A stretch of DNA of 64,000 bases from Enterococcus silesiacus (GTDB taxonomy: Bacteria; Bacillota; Bacilli; Lactobacillales; Enterococcaceae): NCBI GenBank assembly GCA_001465115.1, contig CP013614.1:3782001-3846000 (forward strand), written 5' to 3'. The position numbers were made by a program, and so were the translations under genes. Of this stretch, positions 7,733 to 16,320 are shown piece by piece; positions within the stretch are counted from its first letter, which is position 1; every line of letters starts with the position of its first letter. The notes under the pieces are model-generated. The model was given only the letters and a program-made list of their open reading frames with translations, had not been told where the DNA came from and ran no database searches.

Positions 7733-8659
7733 ATGTACAAATTTACTGATACAAATGAACATACCCTATCTACAACTCTTCCTTCTGAAGCTATGTATTT
7801 TAATGGAGACTTTCTTGAAAATATAGTCCCAGGCTATCGAACATTAAATGTTGTCGGTAGAGAATTAGCATCCACTGAGATACAGAGTTACCAATTGGGA
7901 ATCCGTGACGGAATGCGACACGTTTATGCCCGTATACCTGAGAGGGAACTCACCATCAAATTTAAATTGGATGCGCCAACGAATGAAGACTTTCGTGATC
8001 GTTTTAATCGATTGAACGTTGCTCTGTTTAGTGAGAAAGATGTTGTTATATGGTTTAATGATGAACCTGAAATGATATGGAGTGGGAGTAAATCTGATGT
8101 AGATATGGTGCCGGAAGGTGTAAATCAAGTTGTCGGCACATTTACTATCTTATTGAGTGATCCGTATAAATATACTCGATCTGATGCAACCAGCGTTACG
8201 TGGGGATCTACCGTTATTACTTTCCAAGCCAATTACTTAATGGGCAACACTGGATCTGGAGCTGTAGAAATGCCTATCGTTATTGAAGGTGGTGCATACT
8301 GGGGATCAACTATGATTACTTTCCAAAATAGATCGTATTTGATGGGGGATGACGGAAGAGAATCAAAACCTATTGAAATTTATCCAACTGTTGAGGGATT
8401 AAAAGTGAAACCGACAATTACCTTGAAGGGTACTGGTCGTGGAGTGTGGATAAAAACCAGAAATGACACCATTGATTTGGGAGATTTTGACAATTCGGAA
8501 ATTTTAATTGATACACAAAAATTTAACATCACAAAGAATGGCAAACCAATGATCAGACCGATGAATGATTTCTACATTTATCCTAATGAACCACTATTTA
8601 TTCAGGCAAAGGATAGTAATTTCACTTTAACCATTCGCTATCCAAATAGATTTTTATAA
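7733..8659 (+). CDS. Distal tail protein (Dit)
   Basis: 308 aa, with the ATG directly after the tape-measure stop and AAGGAGAG before it. The N-terminal domain (VPGYRTLNVVGRELAS; RHVYARIPERELTIKFKL) is the Dit/tail-tube-like fold and DVVIWFNDEPEMIW is typical of the hub ring that joins tube to baseplate. Residues about 157-189 and 190-222 are a tandem duplication: each starts Trp-Gly-Ser-Thr, then ITFQ and YLMG. The C-terminal half is the galectin-like part common in Dit. It hands on to the Tal gene with 13 bases between. Confidence 0.9.
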   Translation: MYKFTDTNEHTLSTTLPSEAMYFNGDFLENIVPGYRTLNVVGRELASTEIQSYQLGIRDGMRHVYARIPERELTIKFKLDAPTNEDFRDRFNRLNVALFSEKDVVIWFNDEPEMIWSGSKSDVDMVPEGVNQVVGTFTILLSDPYKYTRSDATSVTWGSTVITFQANYLMGNTGSGAVEMPIVIEGGAYWGSTMITFQNRSYLMGDDGRESKPIEIYPTVEGLKVKPTITLKGTGRGVWIKTRNDTIDLGDFDNSEILIDTQKFNITKNGKPMIRPMNDFYIYPNEPLFIQAKDSNFTLTIRYPNRFL

Positions 8660-8672
8660 GGAGGGTGATAGC

Positions 8673-10691
8673 TTGTTAATGGCAATGAACCTCAAACGGG
8701 AGTACACAGCAATACTCGAAAATGCATATAATGTAAGTTACGAAAAAATTGAAAACCAAATAGGAAATATAGAATTTACAATGCCTTTAGATGATTCAAA
8801 AAATGATTTTCTGCAGGAAATGTTATGGGTAGAGTTAACCGATAATGAAAATGAATACATTGGATTGTATCGGGTGATGCCATCCACAATTCAAAAAGAT
8901 GCTAGTAACAATACAATTAACTACACAGCTACACATGCACTAGGGACGCTACTTGATAGTGTCCTTTTTGGTTACCATGAATTGGTTAACCGTAAAACGA
9001 TTGATGTAATTAATTATGTATTAAACAAGCAACGGACAAAGAATTGGGTATTGAAAAAATGTGACTTCATTCGATATTTTTCTTATGCTTGGGAAAATGA
9101 GAATGGATTAGCTGATGCACTCTTTAGCATTCCACAAGCTTTTGACGAAGACTATGTATGGGAATGGAACACACAAGTTTATCCGTTTGAATTATCACTT
9201 GTAAGACCGCAAACGGAAGTCGTTGCTCGAATACAAGAAGGCTATAACATGCAAGGTTTTGAAATAGAACGTGATCCAAATAACTTAGTTAACCGAGTTT
9301 ATCCTTTAGGGGCTGGTGAAGGGATCAATCAAGTAAATATTAAGTCAGTTAATAATGGCATTTCTTATGTTGAGGATAAAAAGTCTATAAAAAAATATGG
9401 CTTAGTTGAGTATGTATGGGTTGATCAAAGATTTACTATTCCACAAGCTCTAAAAGATAATGCGATAAACATGTTAGAAAAGTGGTCGGTTCCAAAAGTT
9501 AGTTGGTCTGTGACAGCTGCTGATCTAACAAAATTGACGGATGACCCACTCATTGTGGATAAACTCCGCAAAGGTGGCGTTGCTATGATCAATACAAATG
9601 ATTATGGTTCCGTCAATCTAAGAATAAAGAAAGAAGCTAAAAATGATGTATTTGGAGCACCTCAGGATCTTTTGTTAGACCTAGGAAATCTTAAAGATGA
9701 TATTACAACAACAATGTCGGATCTTGGACGGAAGCAACAGATTAATGAAACCTATTCGCAAGGTGCTACCAATATTTTGAACTATAGCTACCAAGATAAC
9801 TGCGAAACTGCTTATCCAGCAATTATCGAGTTTTATCTTGATGAAGATGTCTTTCATGTGAATACTGTGGAGTTGACGTTTAAAACTAAGCGATACCGAG
9901 GCTATACAAAAGCTGTAAAAGGTGGAGGTGCGAAAGTTACATCTACTTCTGCAGGTGGAGCTAGTACACAAACAAGTTCAGCCGGCGGCGGTAGTATTGT
10001 ATCAAGCACATCTGGAGGCGGTGGTGTTGCTACAAGTAGTGCAGGTGGCGGTAGTGTAGCAACAAGTTCAGTTGATGGACAGAGTACACAAACCAGCAGT
10101 GCAGGCGGAGATCATACACATGTGGTGTTCAAATATGGAGGCGATTATAACAGTGGTGGATTTGGCGACAAACCTCGTTATTTTTGGGGGCGTGGAGAAA
10201 CTAACACTTTAATACTAAATACGACATCACGAGGTGATATCACTACGGCTGGCGGAAGTGGCAATCACTCGCATTCAGTTACGACACCTGCGCATTCACA
10301 TAATGTTCCGATACCTAATCATAGTCATAATGTATCTATACCAAACCATAGCCACAATGTAAGTATACCTAGTCATACACATAAAGTTACTATCCCGAAC
10401 CACACACATACGGTTACTTTACCAGATCATACTCATCCACTCGAATGGGGAATCTATGAGGCACCTAACAGTGCAAGTAGTGTGGATATTATCGTCGACG
10501 GAACAACACTAAAACTACATGATACAAGTCAACAACGTCTGAACATCGTCGATTATTTGCGTAAAACAAGTGGCGGCAAGATATCAAGAGGTAATCACAC
10601 AATTCAAATAAAGCCAAACAAACTTGCACGGATCGAAGCGCAGGTTATTTGTCGTGTATTTATCCAATCACAATTAGGAGGTCAATTTTAA
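8673..10691 (+). CDS. Tail-associated lysin/tail hub protein (Tal) with HxH needle repeats
   Basis: I use TTG at 8673, which lies eight bases after GGAGG; the ATG six bases on is too far. The N-terminal ~370 residues are the siphoviral tail hub (gp27-like) domain: REYTAILENAYNVSYEKIE, then NTINYTATHALGTLLDSV. Residues about 425-490 are six Gly-Gly-Ser/Thr-Ser-rich repeats of about a dozen residues. Residues 530-592 are seven nine-residue units, each His-x-His followed by a strand and Pro. An earlier HTH sits near 487. A small C-terminal beta domain ends the protein. No peptidase motif is visible, so 'lysin' is by class only. The HxH run is like iron-binding fibre tips of T4-type phages. Confidence 0.85.
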   Translation: MLMAMNLKREYTAILENAYNVSYEKIENQIGNIEFTMPLDDSKNDFLQEMLWVELTDNENEYIGLYRVMPSTIQKDASNNTINYTATHALGTLLDSVLFGYHELVNRKTIDVINYVLNKQRTKNWVLKKCDFIRYFSYAWENENGLADALFSIPQAFDEDYVWEWNTQVYPFELSLVRPQTEVVARIQEGYNMQGFEIERDPNNLVNRVYPLGAGEGINQVNIKSVNNGISYVEDKKSIKKYGLVEYVWVDQRFTIPQALKDNAINMLEKWSVPKVSWSVTAADLTKLTDDPLIVDKLRKGGVAMINTNDYGSVNLRIKKEAKNDVFGAPQDLLLDLGNLKDDITTTMSDLGRKQQINETYSQGATNILNYSYQDNCETAYPAIIEFYLDEDVFHVNTVELTFKTKRYRGYTKAVKGGGAKVTSTSAGGASTQTSSAGGGSIVSSTSGGGGVATSSAGGGSVATSSVDGQSTQTSSAGGDHTHVVFKYGGDYNSGGFGDKPRYFWGRGETNTLILNTTSRGDITTAGGSGNHSHSVTTPAHSHNVPIPNHSHNVSIPNHSHNVSIPSHTHKVTIPNHTHTVTLPDHTHPLEWGIYEAPNSASSVDIIVDGTTLKLHDTSQQRLNIVDYLRKTSGGKISRGNHTIQIKPNKLARIEAQVICRVFIQSQLGGQF

Positions 10692-10864
10692 TGCAGCTAA
10701 AAATTAAATTAATCAGCGATCAGCAAGAGTTCGTGATCACTGATAAAACAGGTAAAACGCTAGACGATTATTTTGAACAGTTGATTGATAATAGTACGCC
10801 GTTCATTAAGATTGGAAATAAAATTTTACAAAAATCTACTATCGAATATATCGATGCAGACTAA
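10691..10864 (+). CDS. Small phage baseplate-region protein (57 aa), unknown function
   Basis: ATG at 10691 with AGGAGGTCAATTTTA before it; the A of the ATG is also the last base of the Tal stop codon. The product has an alternating beta pattern (LKIKLISDQQEFVITDKTG) and an acidic C-terminus. It has no membrane span or known motif. Genes of this size between the hub and the fibre are frequent in Gram-positive siphophages, but I cannot name a family. A 15-base gap with AAAGGAGTGAG leads into the fibre gene. Confidence 0.7.
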   Translation: MQLKIKLISDQQEFVITDKTGKTLDDYFEQLIDNSTPFIKIGNKILQKSTIEYIDAD

Positions 10865-10878
10865 AGGAGTGAGAATCT

Positions 10879-12606
10879 ATGGTTGAACAAATCAAAGAAA
10901 CAGACACGCTCAATCAAGGGCGTATAAAAATCAATGCAATTTTAGATCAATCAAATGCTTCATCTGCAAAAGTTGATGATTATCAATTGCAATTAAAAGA
11001 AGGGATTGCCGAAGCTAAAAAAATAGCAGATGAAGCTGGTAAAGATGCTGTTGAGATAGCGACAGAAGCAGGTAACCAAGCGAATGAAACAGCCAATCAA
11101 GCTATGGCCAACTCAAAAACAGCCATCACTACCGCTGATCAAGCCGTTTCTACAGCTAATAATAATAAACAAGAGTTTGATACATTAAGAAATGATTTTG
11201 ACCAGTTAGTGGCGGAATCTGGCGATAGTAACCCTGAGATTGTTCAGGCTCGTACAGATACACAAGGTATTAAACAAGCTACTTTAGCGAATCGTTTACA
11301 AATAGATTTTGCCGATCGTATGACAAAAGCTGAAGGTATCTCATTATTAGTTGGTAGTTCAAATATCAAAATCATGATGGATTTTGTAGGAAAGACAGCC
11401 GGAAATACAGCAACCAATCCGGATAAATATTTCTCAGATTTTACCGCTAAGACACTGAAAAAGCCATCAGACACCTGGAATGAAGTATCTCAATCTGATT
11501 ACAATAAATTAGCAAGTCGAGACGATTCGGGAATTATTACAGGATCAACACAAAGCGGTGTAATTCCTCAACAACGAGGTGATTATAATATTATCGAGAT
11601 TATTAAGGCTTTGATACCACAAATTTTTGAGGGATTAGATAAGCAGCAATCAGTCGAGTTCATTAAAAATAACTTTACGTCATTTACGATTAACGAACGA
11701 TTAAAGGCTACTTCTCCAAACAACAAAAATATTAAAGTGGCAACCTATCTACAATCAACAGATTCATGGAGTACTCAAATTCAAGAATCAGCACCAGAAC
11801 TTAAAGATTTTTCTGTCCAAATCAATGATAAAAACTTTATCACAGATGAAGGCTTTATTCATTTAATTAACTATACGGATCCTTCGAACGGTGTCACTTC
11901 ATCAAGCTTAGAAACTGATTACAGTGGCGTACAAATTGAATTATCTGTAAATGCTCAAGATATTCTTGAAAAGTCTGGGTTTGCCAAAACTGCAGATGTT
12001 AATAAAAAAATTGATACCCATGTTGATGATAAAAACAACCCACATAACGTAACTAAGAAGCAAGTGGGATTGGAAAATGTAAACAACGTTGGCTTTGCGA
12101 ATGATGGAGAAGCAGTTGCAGGTACTAGTACAAATAAATACATGCATCCTAAAAACGTTTCTGATGCAATCAAGGGTCAAGCTGTTACTCAAACAGGAGA
12201 TCAAGAAGTGGTAGGTACTAAAAATTTCAACGAAGGATTGCAGTATAAAGGTAAAGAAGTTGCGGTAAAGGAAGATTTAGAAGTACCTAACGTGTATCTT
12301 GCTGAGGGGATCTGGTCTTTGAACAGTAGCCAAACTGTAACGCCTACAAAAACATTAAGTGATTGTCGTATGGGTTGGGTGCTGATTTTCGATACCTATG
12401 TTGGGGGACAACCAAAAAATACAGACTACACGGTGGTTATTGTTCCTAAGGTATTTAGTGGATTAATGGCTATTCAAGCTACCAGCGCAAGTGGTAAGCC
12501 TGCGTATAAACATGTACGTATTACCAATACTCAGATTATCGGACAAGACAATAATAACTCTGGTGAAAGCGTAAGTGTAGTATTGCGATATGTTAAAGAA
12601 ATTTAG
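10879..12606 (+). CDS. Tail fibre/upper baseplate receptor-binding protein (575 aa)
   Basis: The N-terminal third is a long Ala/Glu/Gln coiled coil (residues 25-125: AEAKKIADEAGKDAVEIATE and similar heptads) that should form a trimeric stalk. The middle (130-360) is a beta-rich domain. Residues about 383-405 hold the fibre signature DDKNNPHNVTKKQVGLENVN, which marks stalk-to-head joints in many phage fibres. The last 100 residues are a beta-sandwich head ending in LRYVKEI, the probable receptor-binding part. The host receptor is not readable. ATG follows AAAGGAGTGAGAATCT. Confidence 0.85.
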   Translation: MVEQIKETDTLNQGRIKINAILDQSNASSAKVDDYQLQLKEGIAEAKKIADEAGKDAVEIATEAGNQANETANQAMANSKTAITTADQAVSTANNNKQEFDTLRNDFDQLVAESGDSNPEIVQARTDTQGIKQATLANRLQIDFADRMTKAEGISLLVGSSNIKIMMDFVGKTAGNTATNPDKYFSDFTAKTLKKPSDTWNEVSQSDYNKLASRDDSGIITGSTQSGVIPQQRGDYNIIEIIKALIPQIFEGLDKQQSVEFIKNNFTSFTINERLKATSPNNKNIKVATYLQSTDSWSTQIQESAPELKDFSVQINDKNFITDEGFIHLINYTDPSNGVTSSSLETDYSGVQIELSVNAQDILEKSGFAKTADVNKKIDTHVDDKNNPHNVTKKQVGLENVNNVGFANDGEAVAGTSTNKYMHPKNVSDAIKGQAVTQTGDQEVVGTKNFNEGLQYKGKEVAVKEDLEVPNVYLAEGIWSLNSSQTVTPTKTLSDCRMGWVLIFDTYVGGQPKNTDYTVVIVPKVFSGLMAIQATSASGKPAYKHVRITNTQIIGQDNNNSGESVSVVLRYVKEI

Positions 12607-12621
12607 GGAGTAGGTGAACAA

Positions 12622-13017
12622 ATGGAAAAATACGCAAATTGGGTTTCAATAATGATTGGGGCTGCTGGAGGATTTTTAGCTGGTTCATTAGGAGGTTTTG
12701 ATAAAGTGTTGGAAGTCCTCCTATTTTTGATAGTGGTTGATTTCGTAACAGGATGGATTAAAGCAATTGTTACAAAACAACTTTCAAGCGCAATTGGAAT
12801 GATCGGAATAGCAAAAAAAGTCATGATTTTATTAGTGGTTGCCGTGGCCGTAGAAGCAGAAAAGATTGTAGGTGACGGATTGCCAATCAGAGAGATTGTA
12901 ATCATGTTTTACATTGCAAATGAAGGTATTTCGTTTTTTGAGAATGTTTCAGAATTTATCCCGATGCCTGAAAAATTAAAAGATATTTTTATCCAGTTAA
13001 GAAGTAAAGACAAATAG
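12622..13017 (+). CDS. Phage holin (phage_holin_4 / TIGR01593-type)
   Basis: 131 aa with three hydrophobic segments: residues 7-28 (SIMIGAAGGFLAG), 29-45 (VLEVLLFLIVVDFVTGW) and 65-85 (VMILLVVAVAVEAEKIV). The motif DFVTGWIKA after the second span is the family's mark. The C-terminus is charged and ends in Lys residues, as in holins. It forms the membrane lesion that times lysis and, in this phage, would be followed by a Sec-exported amidase. It lies 15 bases after the fibre gene. Confidence 0.9.
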   Translation: MEKYANWVSIMIGAAGGFLAGSLGGFDKVLEVLLFLIVVDFVTGWIKAIVTKQLSSAIGMIGIAKKVMILLVVAVAVEAEKIVGDGLPIREIVIMFYIANEGISFFENVSEFIPMPEKLKDIFIQLRSKDK

Positions 13018-13022
13018 ATCTT

Positions 13023-13049
13023 AGTCCTCGGGAAAGAGGGCTGTTTTTT
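13023..13049 (+). terminator. Hairpin between holin and endolysin
   Basis: A 7-bp stem AGTCCTC / GAGGGCT with a six-base loop is followed by G and six T. It may reduce endolysin expression relative to holin or end a subset of late transcripts. Confidence 0.6.
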
Positions 13050-13077
13050 ATATAAAAATTATGAAAGAGGTTTTAAA

Positions 13078-14214
13078 ATGAAAAAATTTAGTAAGTTTTT
13101 ATTGTCATTAATTGTTGTCACAGGATTGATGTTACCAATGAGTGCGCAAGCTTATATGATCGAGCAAGATCCAATTCAGTTTAGTTACCATCCTGGATAT
13201 GCTAGTAACGAGATTATCGTATTACATGAAGCTGGCAATCCTAGCAATGTTGGCGCAGATAGTTTGGATCGTGAAGTAAGCTTTATGAAACGTAACTGGC
13301 AAAATGCCTATGTATCTTATTTTGTCGGTAGTGGCGGAAGAGTTAAGCAGCTGGCGCCTAACGGCTATTACCAATATGGAGCTGGGGCTACTGGTAACAG
13401 CAAAGCCTATGCCCAAATTGAGTTAGCTCGCACAAATAATGCGGAAATTTTTAAGAAAGACTACGCTGCATATGTTAATTTGACGCGAGGTTTAGCAAAG
13501 CAGGCTGGATTTACTTTTGACTTAGACGATGGCACTCCATATGGTATTAAAACTCATGAGTGGATCACAAATAATTGGTGGGGCGATCATACAGATCCTT
13601 ATGGATATTTAGCACAGTGGGGAGTTAGCAAAGCTCGTCTAGCCCAAGACTTAATGGTTGGGTTGCCAGAAGATGGTAGTGAGACGACAGTTAAACCTAA
13701 CAAACCAAATACACCTAAATACAAAGTGGGTCAACATATCCGTTTTGCGACAATTTACAATACGCCTGATGATCCAAACGAAAAGCATATCAAGGCTGAT
13801 CAAAAATGGACACAGGTCGGAACTATCACTCAAAAACTAAACGGTCGTAAAAATCTTTACAAGGTTGAGAATAGTGGTAAGTTATTAGGTTACGTCAATG
13901 ATGGTGATATTGTAGAGATTTGGAATCCTAATCAGCTGAATACACCATCTAAACCTCAAGAGTCTAATCTAGTGGCTATGAATGGAACATTTACGACAAA
14001 TCAAAGTTTACCTGTATCACCAGATGCTACAGTTATGAGTGAAGCATTAGCATGGTACGATCCATGTGAATCAATGGAGTATGATGGTTATGTCATGGCC
14101 AATGGTTATGCATGGGTAAGTTACGTTGATTATGGGGGAACTCGTCGTTATGTTGCTGTAGGTCCAGATGATGGACGTATCGATACAACATGGGGCAGAG
14201 GTTTCTTTAATTAA
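13078..14214 (+). CDS. Endolysin: secreted N-acetylmuramoyl-L-alanine amidase (378 aa)
   Basis: Domains in order: a Sec signal peptide 1-25 with Lys-rich N-region, hydrophobic core LLSLIVVTGLMLP and AQA cleavage site; an Amidase_2 (PGRP-like) domain about 32-195, with zinc ligands His50, His160 and Asp173 (Asp-Pro) by the family pattern; a linker of Pro/Lys/Asn; an SH3-like domain 210-290; and a C-terminal beta domain 295-378 (ANGYAWVSYVDYGGTRRYVA) like the zoocin A target-recognition domain. It cuts the amide bond between muramic acid and the stem peptide. A signal peptide is not universal in phage lysins; here it would allow export without a holin pore. Confidence 0.92.
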   Translation: MKKFSKFLLSLIVVTGLMLPMSAQAYMIEQDPIQFSYHPGYASNEIIVLHEAGNPSNVGADSLDREVSFMKRNWQNAYVSYFVGSGGRVKQLAPNGYYQYGAGATGNSKAYAQIELARTNNAEIFKKDYAAYVNLTRGLAKQAGFTFDLDDGTPYGIKTHEWITNNWWGDHTDPYGYLAQWGVSKARLAQDLMVGLPEDGSETTVKPNKPNTPKYKVGQHIRFATIYNTPDDPNEKHIKADQKWTQVGTITQKLNGRKNLYKVENSGKLLGYVNDGDIVEIWNPNQLNTPSKPQESNLVAMNGTFTTNQSLPVSPDATVMSEALAWYDPCESMEYDGYVMANGYAWVSYVDYGGTRRYVAVGPDDGRIDTTWGRGFFN

Positions 14215-14217
14215 TTG

Positions 14218-14245
14218 AAAAAAATCCCTTCAAATAAGAAGGGAT
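14218..14245 (-). terminator. Terminator for the minus-strand two-gene unit
   Basis: A perfect 8-bp stem ATCCCTTC / GAAGGGAT (14224-14231, 14238-14245) with loop AAATAA. On the minus strand it is followed by seven U, so it is oriented to stop transcripts coming from 14382 leftward. Confidence 0.7.
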
Positions 14246-14251
14246 ATAGAA

Positions 14252-14377
14252 ATGGTGGAATCTATTATGGAAAAGATAAAAATATTAATTTATAATATAG
14301 AGTTCTGGAAAGGATTATTGTTACTTGGACTTCCAACTATACTTGCATTAATTTTTTCATATAGAAAACAAAAATAA
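14252..14377 (+). CDS. Possible 41-aa membrane peptide after the endolysin
   Basis: Open frame from ATG at 14252 to TAA at 14375. The product has a charged N-terminus (MVESIMEKIKILIYN), one hydrophobic segment (FWKGLLLLGLPTILALIFSY) and a basic tail RKQK. GAAGGG lies seven bases before the first ATG; a second in-frame ATG at 14267 has GGTGG eight bases before it. Layout resembles small phage holin-like or toxin-like peptides. Against it: the frame is short, the ribosome site is part of a terminator stem, and it is antisense to the moron transcript. Function unknown. Confidence 0.35.
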   Translation: MVESIMEKIKILIYNIEFWKGLLLLGLPTILALIFSYRKQK

Positions 14378-14381
14378 AATA

Positions 14382-14957
14382 CTATTTTGCTAGAAAGCTT
14401 AACAAAGTTCTTTTCATAGGAAGCGTGATTTTATCATTTATTCCACTTCTCAAATTACTAGTGAAATTATAGGTTCCTTTTTTATAATCAAGATCAAAAG
14501 TGACCTTACTAACAGGAATGTTCTCAGTTATTGGAGCCGTGACAAGTAAATATTGTTGCGGTTCTAATTTTCTAGTATCGTTTAAATTGTTACCGTCTAG
14601 TTTTTTGAAATTCGGTTCACCAGTTGAATCTGAATACGTACCATCTGAAATGAAAAATCTGATGTTCTCCATAAGCTTTTCCTCTGGTCCAATGATAATT
14701 GTCGTGTGATTTGGATGCTCGTTGTTTTCATCCAGGTTAATAAACCCGATTACATCATAACCTTTTGTCGCAAGCGAAGCTGGGGTAGATGTAGCATCGA
14801 CTTTTTTTACTGTTATATTCTCATAATCTTGACCAATATTAATGTACAAAATAAAATTAATGATAGTTAATAAGCCAATTGTTCCAATAACATTCATGCA
14901 AAACGAAAAAAACGATTCCCAATTCATTGTGGCATCTCCATTCTTAATTAACTTCAT
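14382..14957 (-). CDS. Unknown single-span membrane protein, second gene of moron pair (191 aa)
   Basis: Not recognised. The start at 14957 has AAAGGGAG seven bases before it. Residues 1-14 are basic, 15-38 form one membrane span (FFSFCMNVIGTIGLLTIINF), and the rest is a soluble, strand-rich domain with Asn/Asp/Thr (KGYDVIGFINLDEN; PVSKVTFDLDYKKG). There are no Cys pairs or catalytic triads. It follows the 300-aa gene by 32 bases on the same strand and precedes a minus-strand terminator, so the two form an operon facing the phage late genes. Location and orientation suggest a gene expressed in the lysogen. Function is unknown; exclusion of other phages is a guess. Confidence 0.7.
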   Translation of the reverse strand: MKLIKNGDATMNWESFFSFCMNVIGTIGLLTIINFILYINIGQDYENITVKKVDATSTPASLATKGYDVIGFINLDENNEHPNHTTIIIGPEEKLMENIRFFISDGTYSDSTGEPNFKKLDGNNLNDTRKLEPQQYLLVTAPITENIPVSKVTFDLDYKKGTYNFTSNLRSGINDKITLPMKRTLLSFLAK

Positions 14958-14989
14958 AGTAATCTCCCTTTAATTGTAAGCTTCATAAT

Positions 14990-15892
14990 CTAGCGCATAT
15001 TTTTTAAAAATTGTAATGATTTTTCGTAAGTCATATGTGCAGCATCTTTTATGTTTTCTAGTTTTGGTTTTTCCTCTATCAAATTTGACCATTTATACTC
15101 ATCAAAGATGTCAATTCCATCAAAATAGTTGGAGTAATCCCTGTCTTCTATTTTTTCTCCATAAGATGTTATGAAAGTAGTTAAGTAGCTTTGCTCGTTT
15201 TTTCCAATTATTGCTAGACAATAAATACCAATATATTCATGTTTTGGAGAAACAAAAGATGGATCAAAGATGCAAAGTATCTCATCTTTTGATTTCCAAT
15301 AATTTTCATCAATTTCTGGACTATAATATTTTGTATCTAGTATATCTTCAAAGACACCAGAAGTATTTTTAATTTTAATGTAGGCCTGTAAATCTTTAGC
15401 TTTAGAATTTTTAGAGATAGATAATTTCCAATTAGTTTCATCCTTGGTTCTAGAATTTAATTTTATTGGTTCAATTGTGTTAGATTCAATGTTATATTTG
15501 AAAAGGTATTTTTCCGATGTTTCACCACTATTTTCTTGGTATGTTATCGGATAACGATCATAAGGGTCTAATGTAAGGTATGGATCATCTAAGGAGTTGG
15601 AGATTTTTCCTTTATGAATAAAATCCATCGTAAGGCTTACAGAATTTAAAGATTTTTTATATTGTTCTCCTAAATTATATATTTTAAAAGACCACCAAAG
15701 TGAAAGTCCTGATAAAGTTAGTGATAGAAAAACAAAATAAGGAAGTACATTTTTCCTAAACTTGGTTAGTTTACTATCTTCCTTTTTCTTTATACTTTTT
15801 TCAATACGATGGAAAGTCGAACTGTAGTTGTTTAATACCTCAACTAATTCTTCTTTACTCATTAGTTGGATGTTCTTCTTATTTCTAGGCAT
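14990..15892 (-). CDS. Unknown single-span membrane protein, first gene of moron pair (300 aa)
   Basis: Not recognised. ATG at 15892 with AAAAAAGGAT before it. Residues 1-48 are a basic cytoplasmic helix (MSKEELVEVLNNYSSTFHRI; KKKEDSKLTKFRK), 50-70 are one membrane span (VLPYFVFLSLTLSGLSLWW), and 75-300 are a soluble domain rich in Lys, Asp, Ser and Tyr (DDPYLTLDPYDRYPITYQEN; YLTTFITSYGEKIEDRDYSN), probably outside or at the membrane. A well-formed promoter lies just upstream. Lower GC than the phage genes around it fits recent gain. Both genes keep intact frames, which argues for use by the lysogen. Confidence 0.7.
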   Translation of the reverse strand: MPRNKKNIQLMSKEELVEVLNNYSSTFHRIEKSIKKKEDSKLTKFRKNVLPYFVFLSLTLSGLSLWWSFKIYNLGEQYKKSLNSVSLTMDFIHKGKISNSLDDPYLTLDPYDRYPITYQENSGETSEKYLFKYNIESNTIEPIKLNSRTKDETNWKLSISKNSKAKDLQAYIKIKNTSGVFEDILDTKYYSPEIDENYWKSKDEILCIFDPSFVSPKHEYIGIYCLAIIGKNEQSYLTTFITSYGEKIEDRDYSNYFDGIDIFDEYKWSNLIEEKPKLENIKDAAHMTYEKSLQFLKNMR

Positions 15893-15914
15893 ATATTATT
15901 ATCCTTTTTTAAAT

Positions 15915-15944
15915 ATTATAAACTATTTCTAACTATTTTTGCAA
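15915..15944 (-). promoter_or_regulatory. Promoter of the minus-strand moron operon
   Basis: On the minus strand TTGCAA (15944-15939), an 18-base spacer and TATAAT (15920-15915), 23 bases before the ATG at 15892. It is independent of the phage late promoter, as expected for lysogen-expressed genes. Confidence 0.7.
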
Positions 15945-16320
15945 ACCTATCTTCAACGCTCACGTTGAGAACAAACTGCTTATACAAATATGTAGCATCT
16001 TGAAAATATTCAAACTCCCACAGTGCTGCACTGTCCTTATTAACCAAACCAACTTACCTATCTGATCCATAAAAAACTCCTCTACATATAAATACGTAAA
16101 GAGGAAAGGAAATTATTTTATTTCGTTGAAAATGAAATAATTACTTCTATGAAATGACCATACTTTGACCATACTTTTGAATAAAACCAACTTAAAATAG
16201 AAAACGTAAATTATCAAAAACACTGATACACGGCGTTTTAAACTTTGGTAGATTAAACTAGAAACACTGGATTTTAAAGTGTCTGTTTACCCAGTAGCTC
16301 AATAATAGTTGAACTGACTT
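15945..16320. other. Gene-free AT-rich stretch, probable right end of the prophage
   Basis: No coding frame or RNA gene is visible here. Notable parts are an overlapping tandem repeat TGACCATACTT at 16155-16177, a weak hairpin with A6 at 16071-16104 that could end minus-strand transcripts, and AT-rich inverted sequence near 16110-16141. The phage genes stop to the left and ordinary host genes with their own signals begin to the right, so the right attachment site should lie between about 15.95 and 16.35 kb. Without the left end of the prophage the core cannot be named. Confidence 0.45.
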
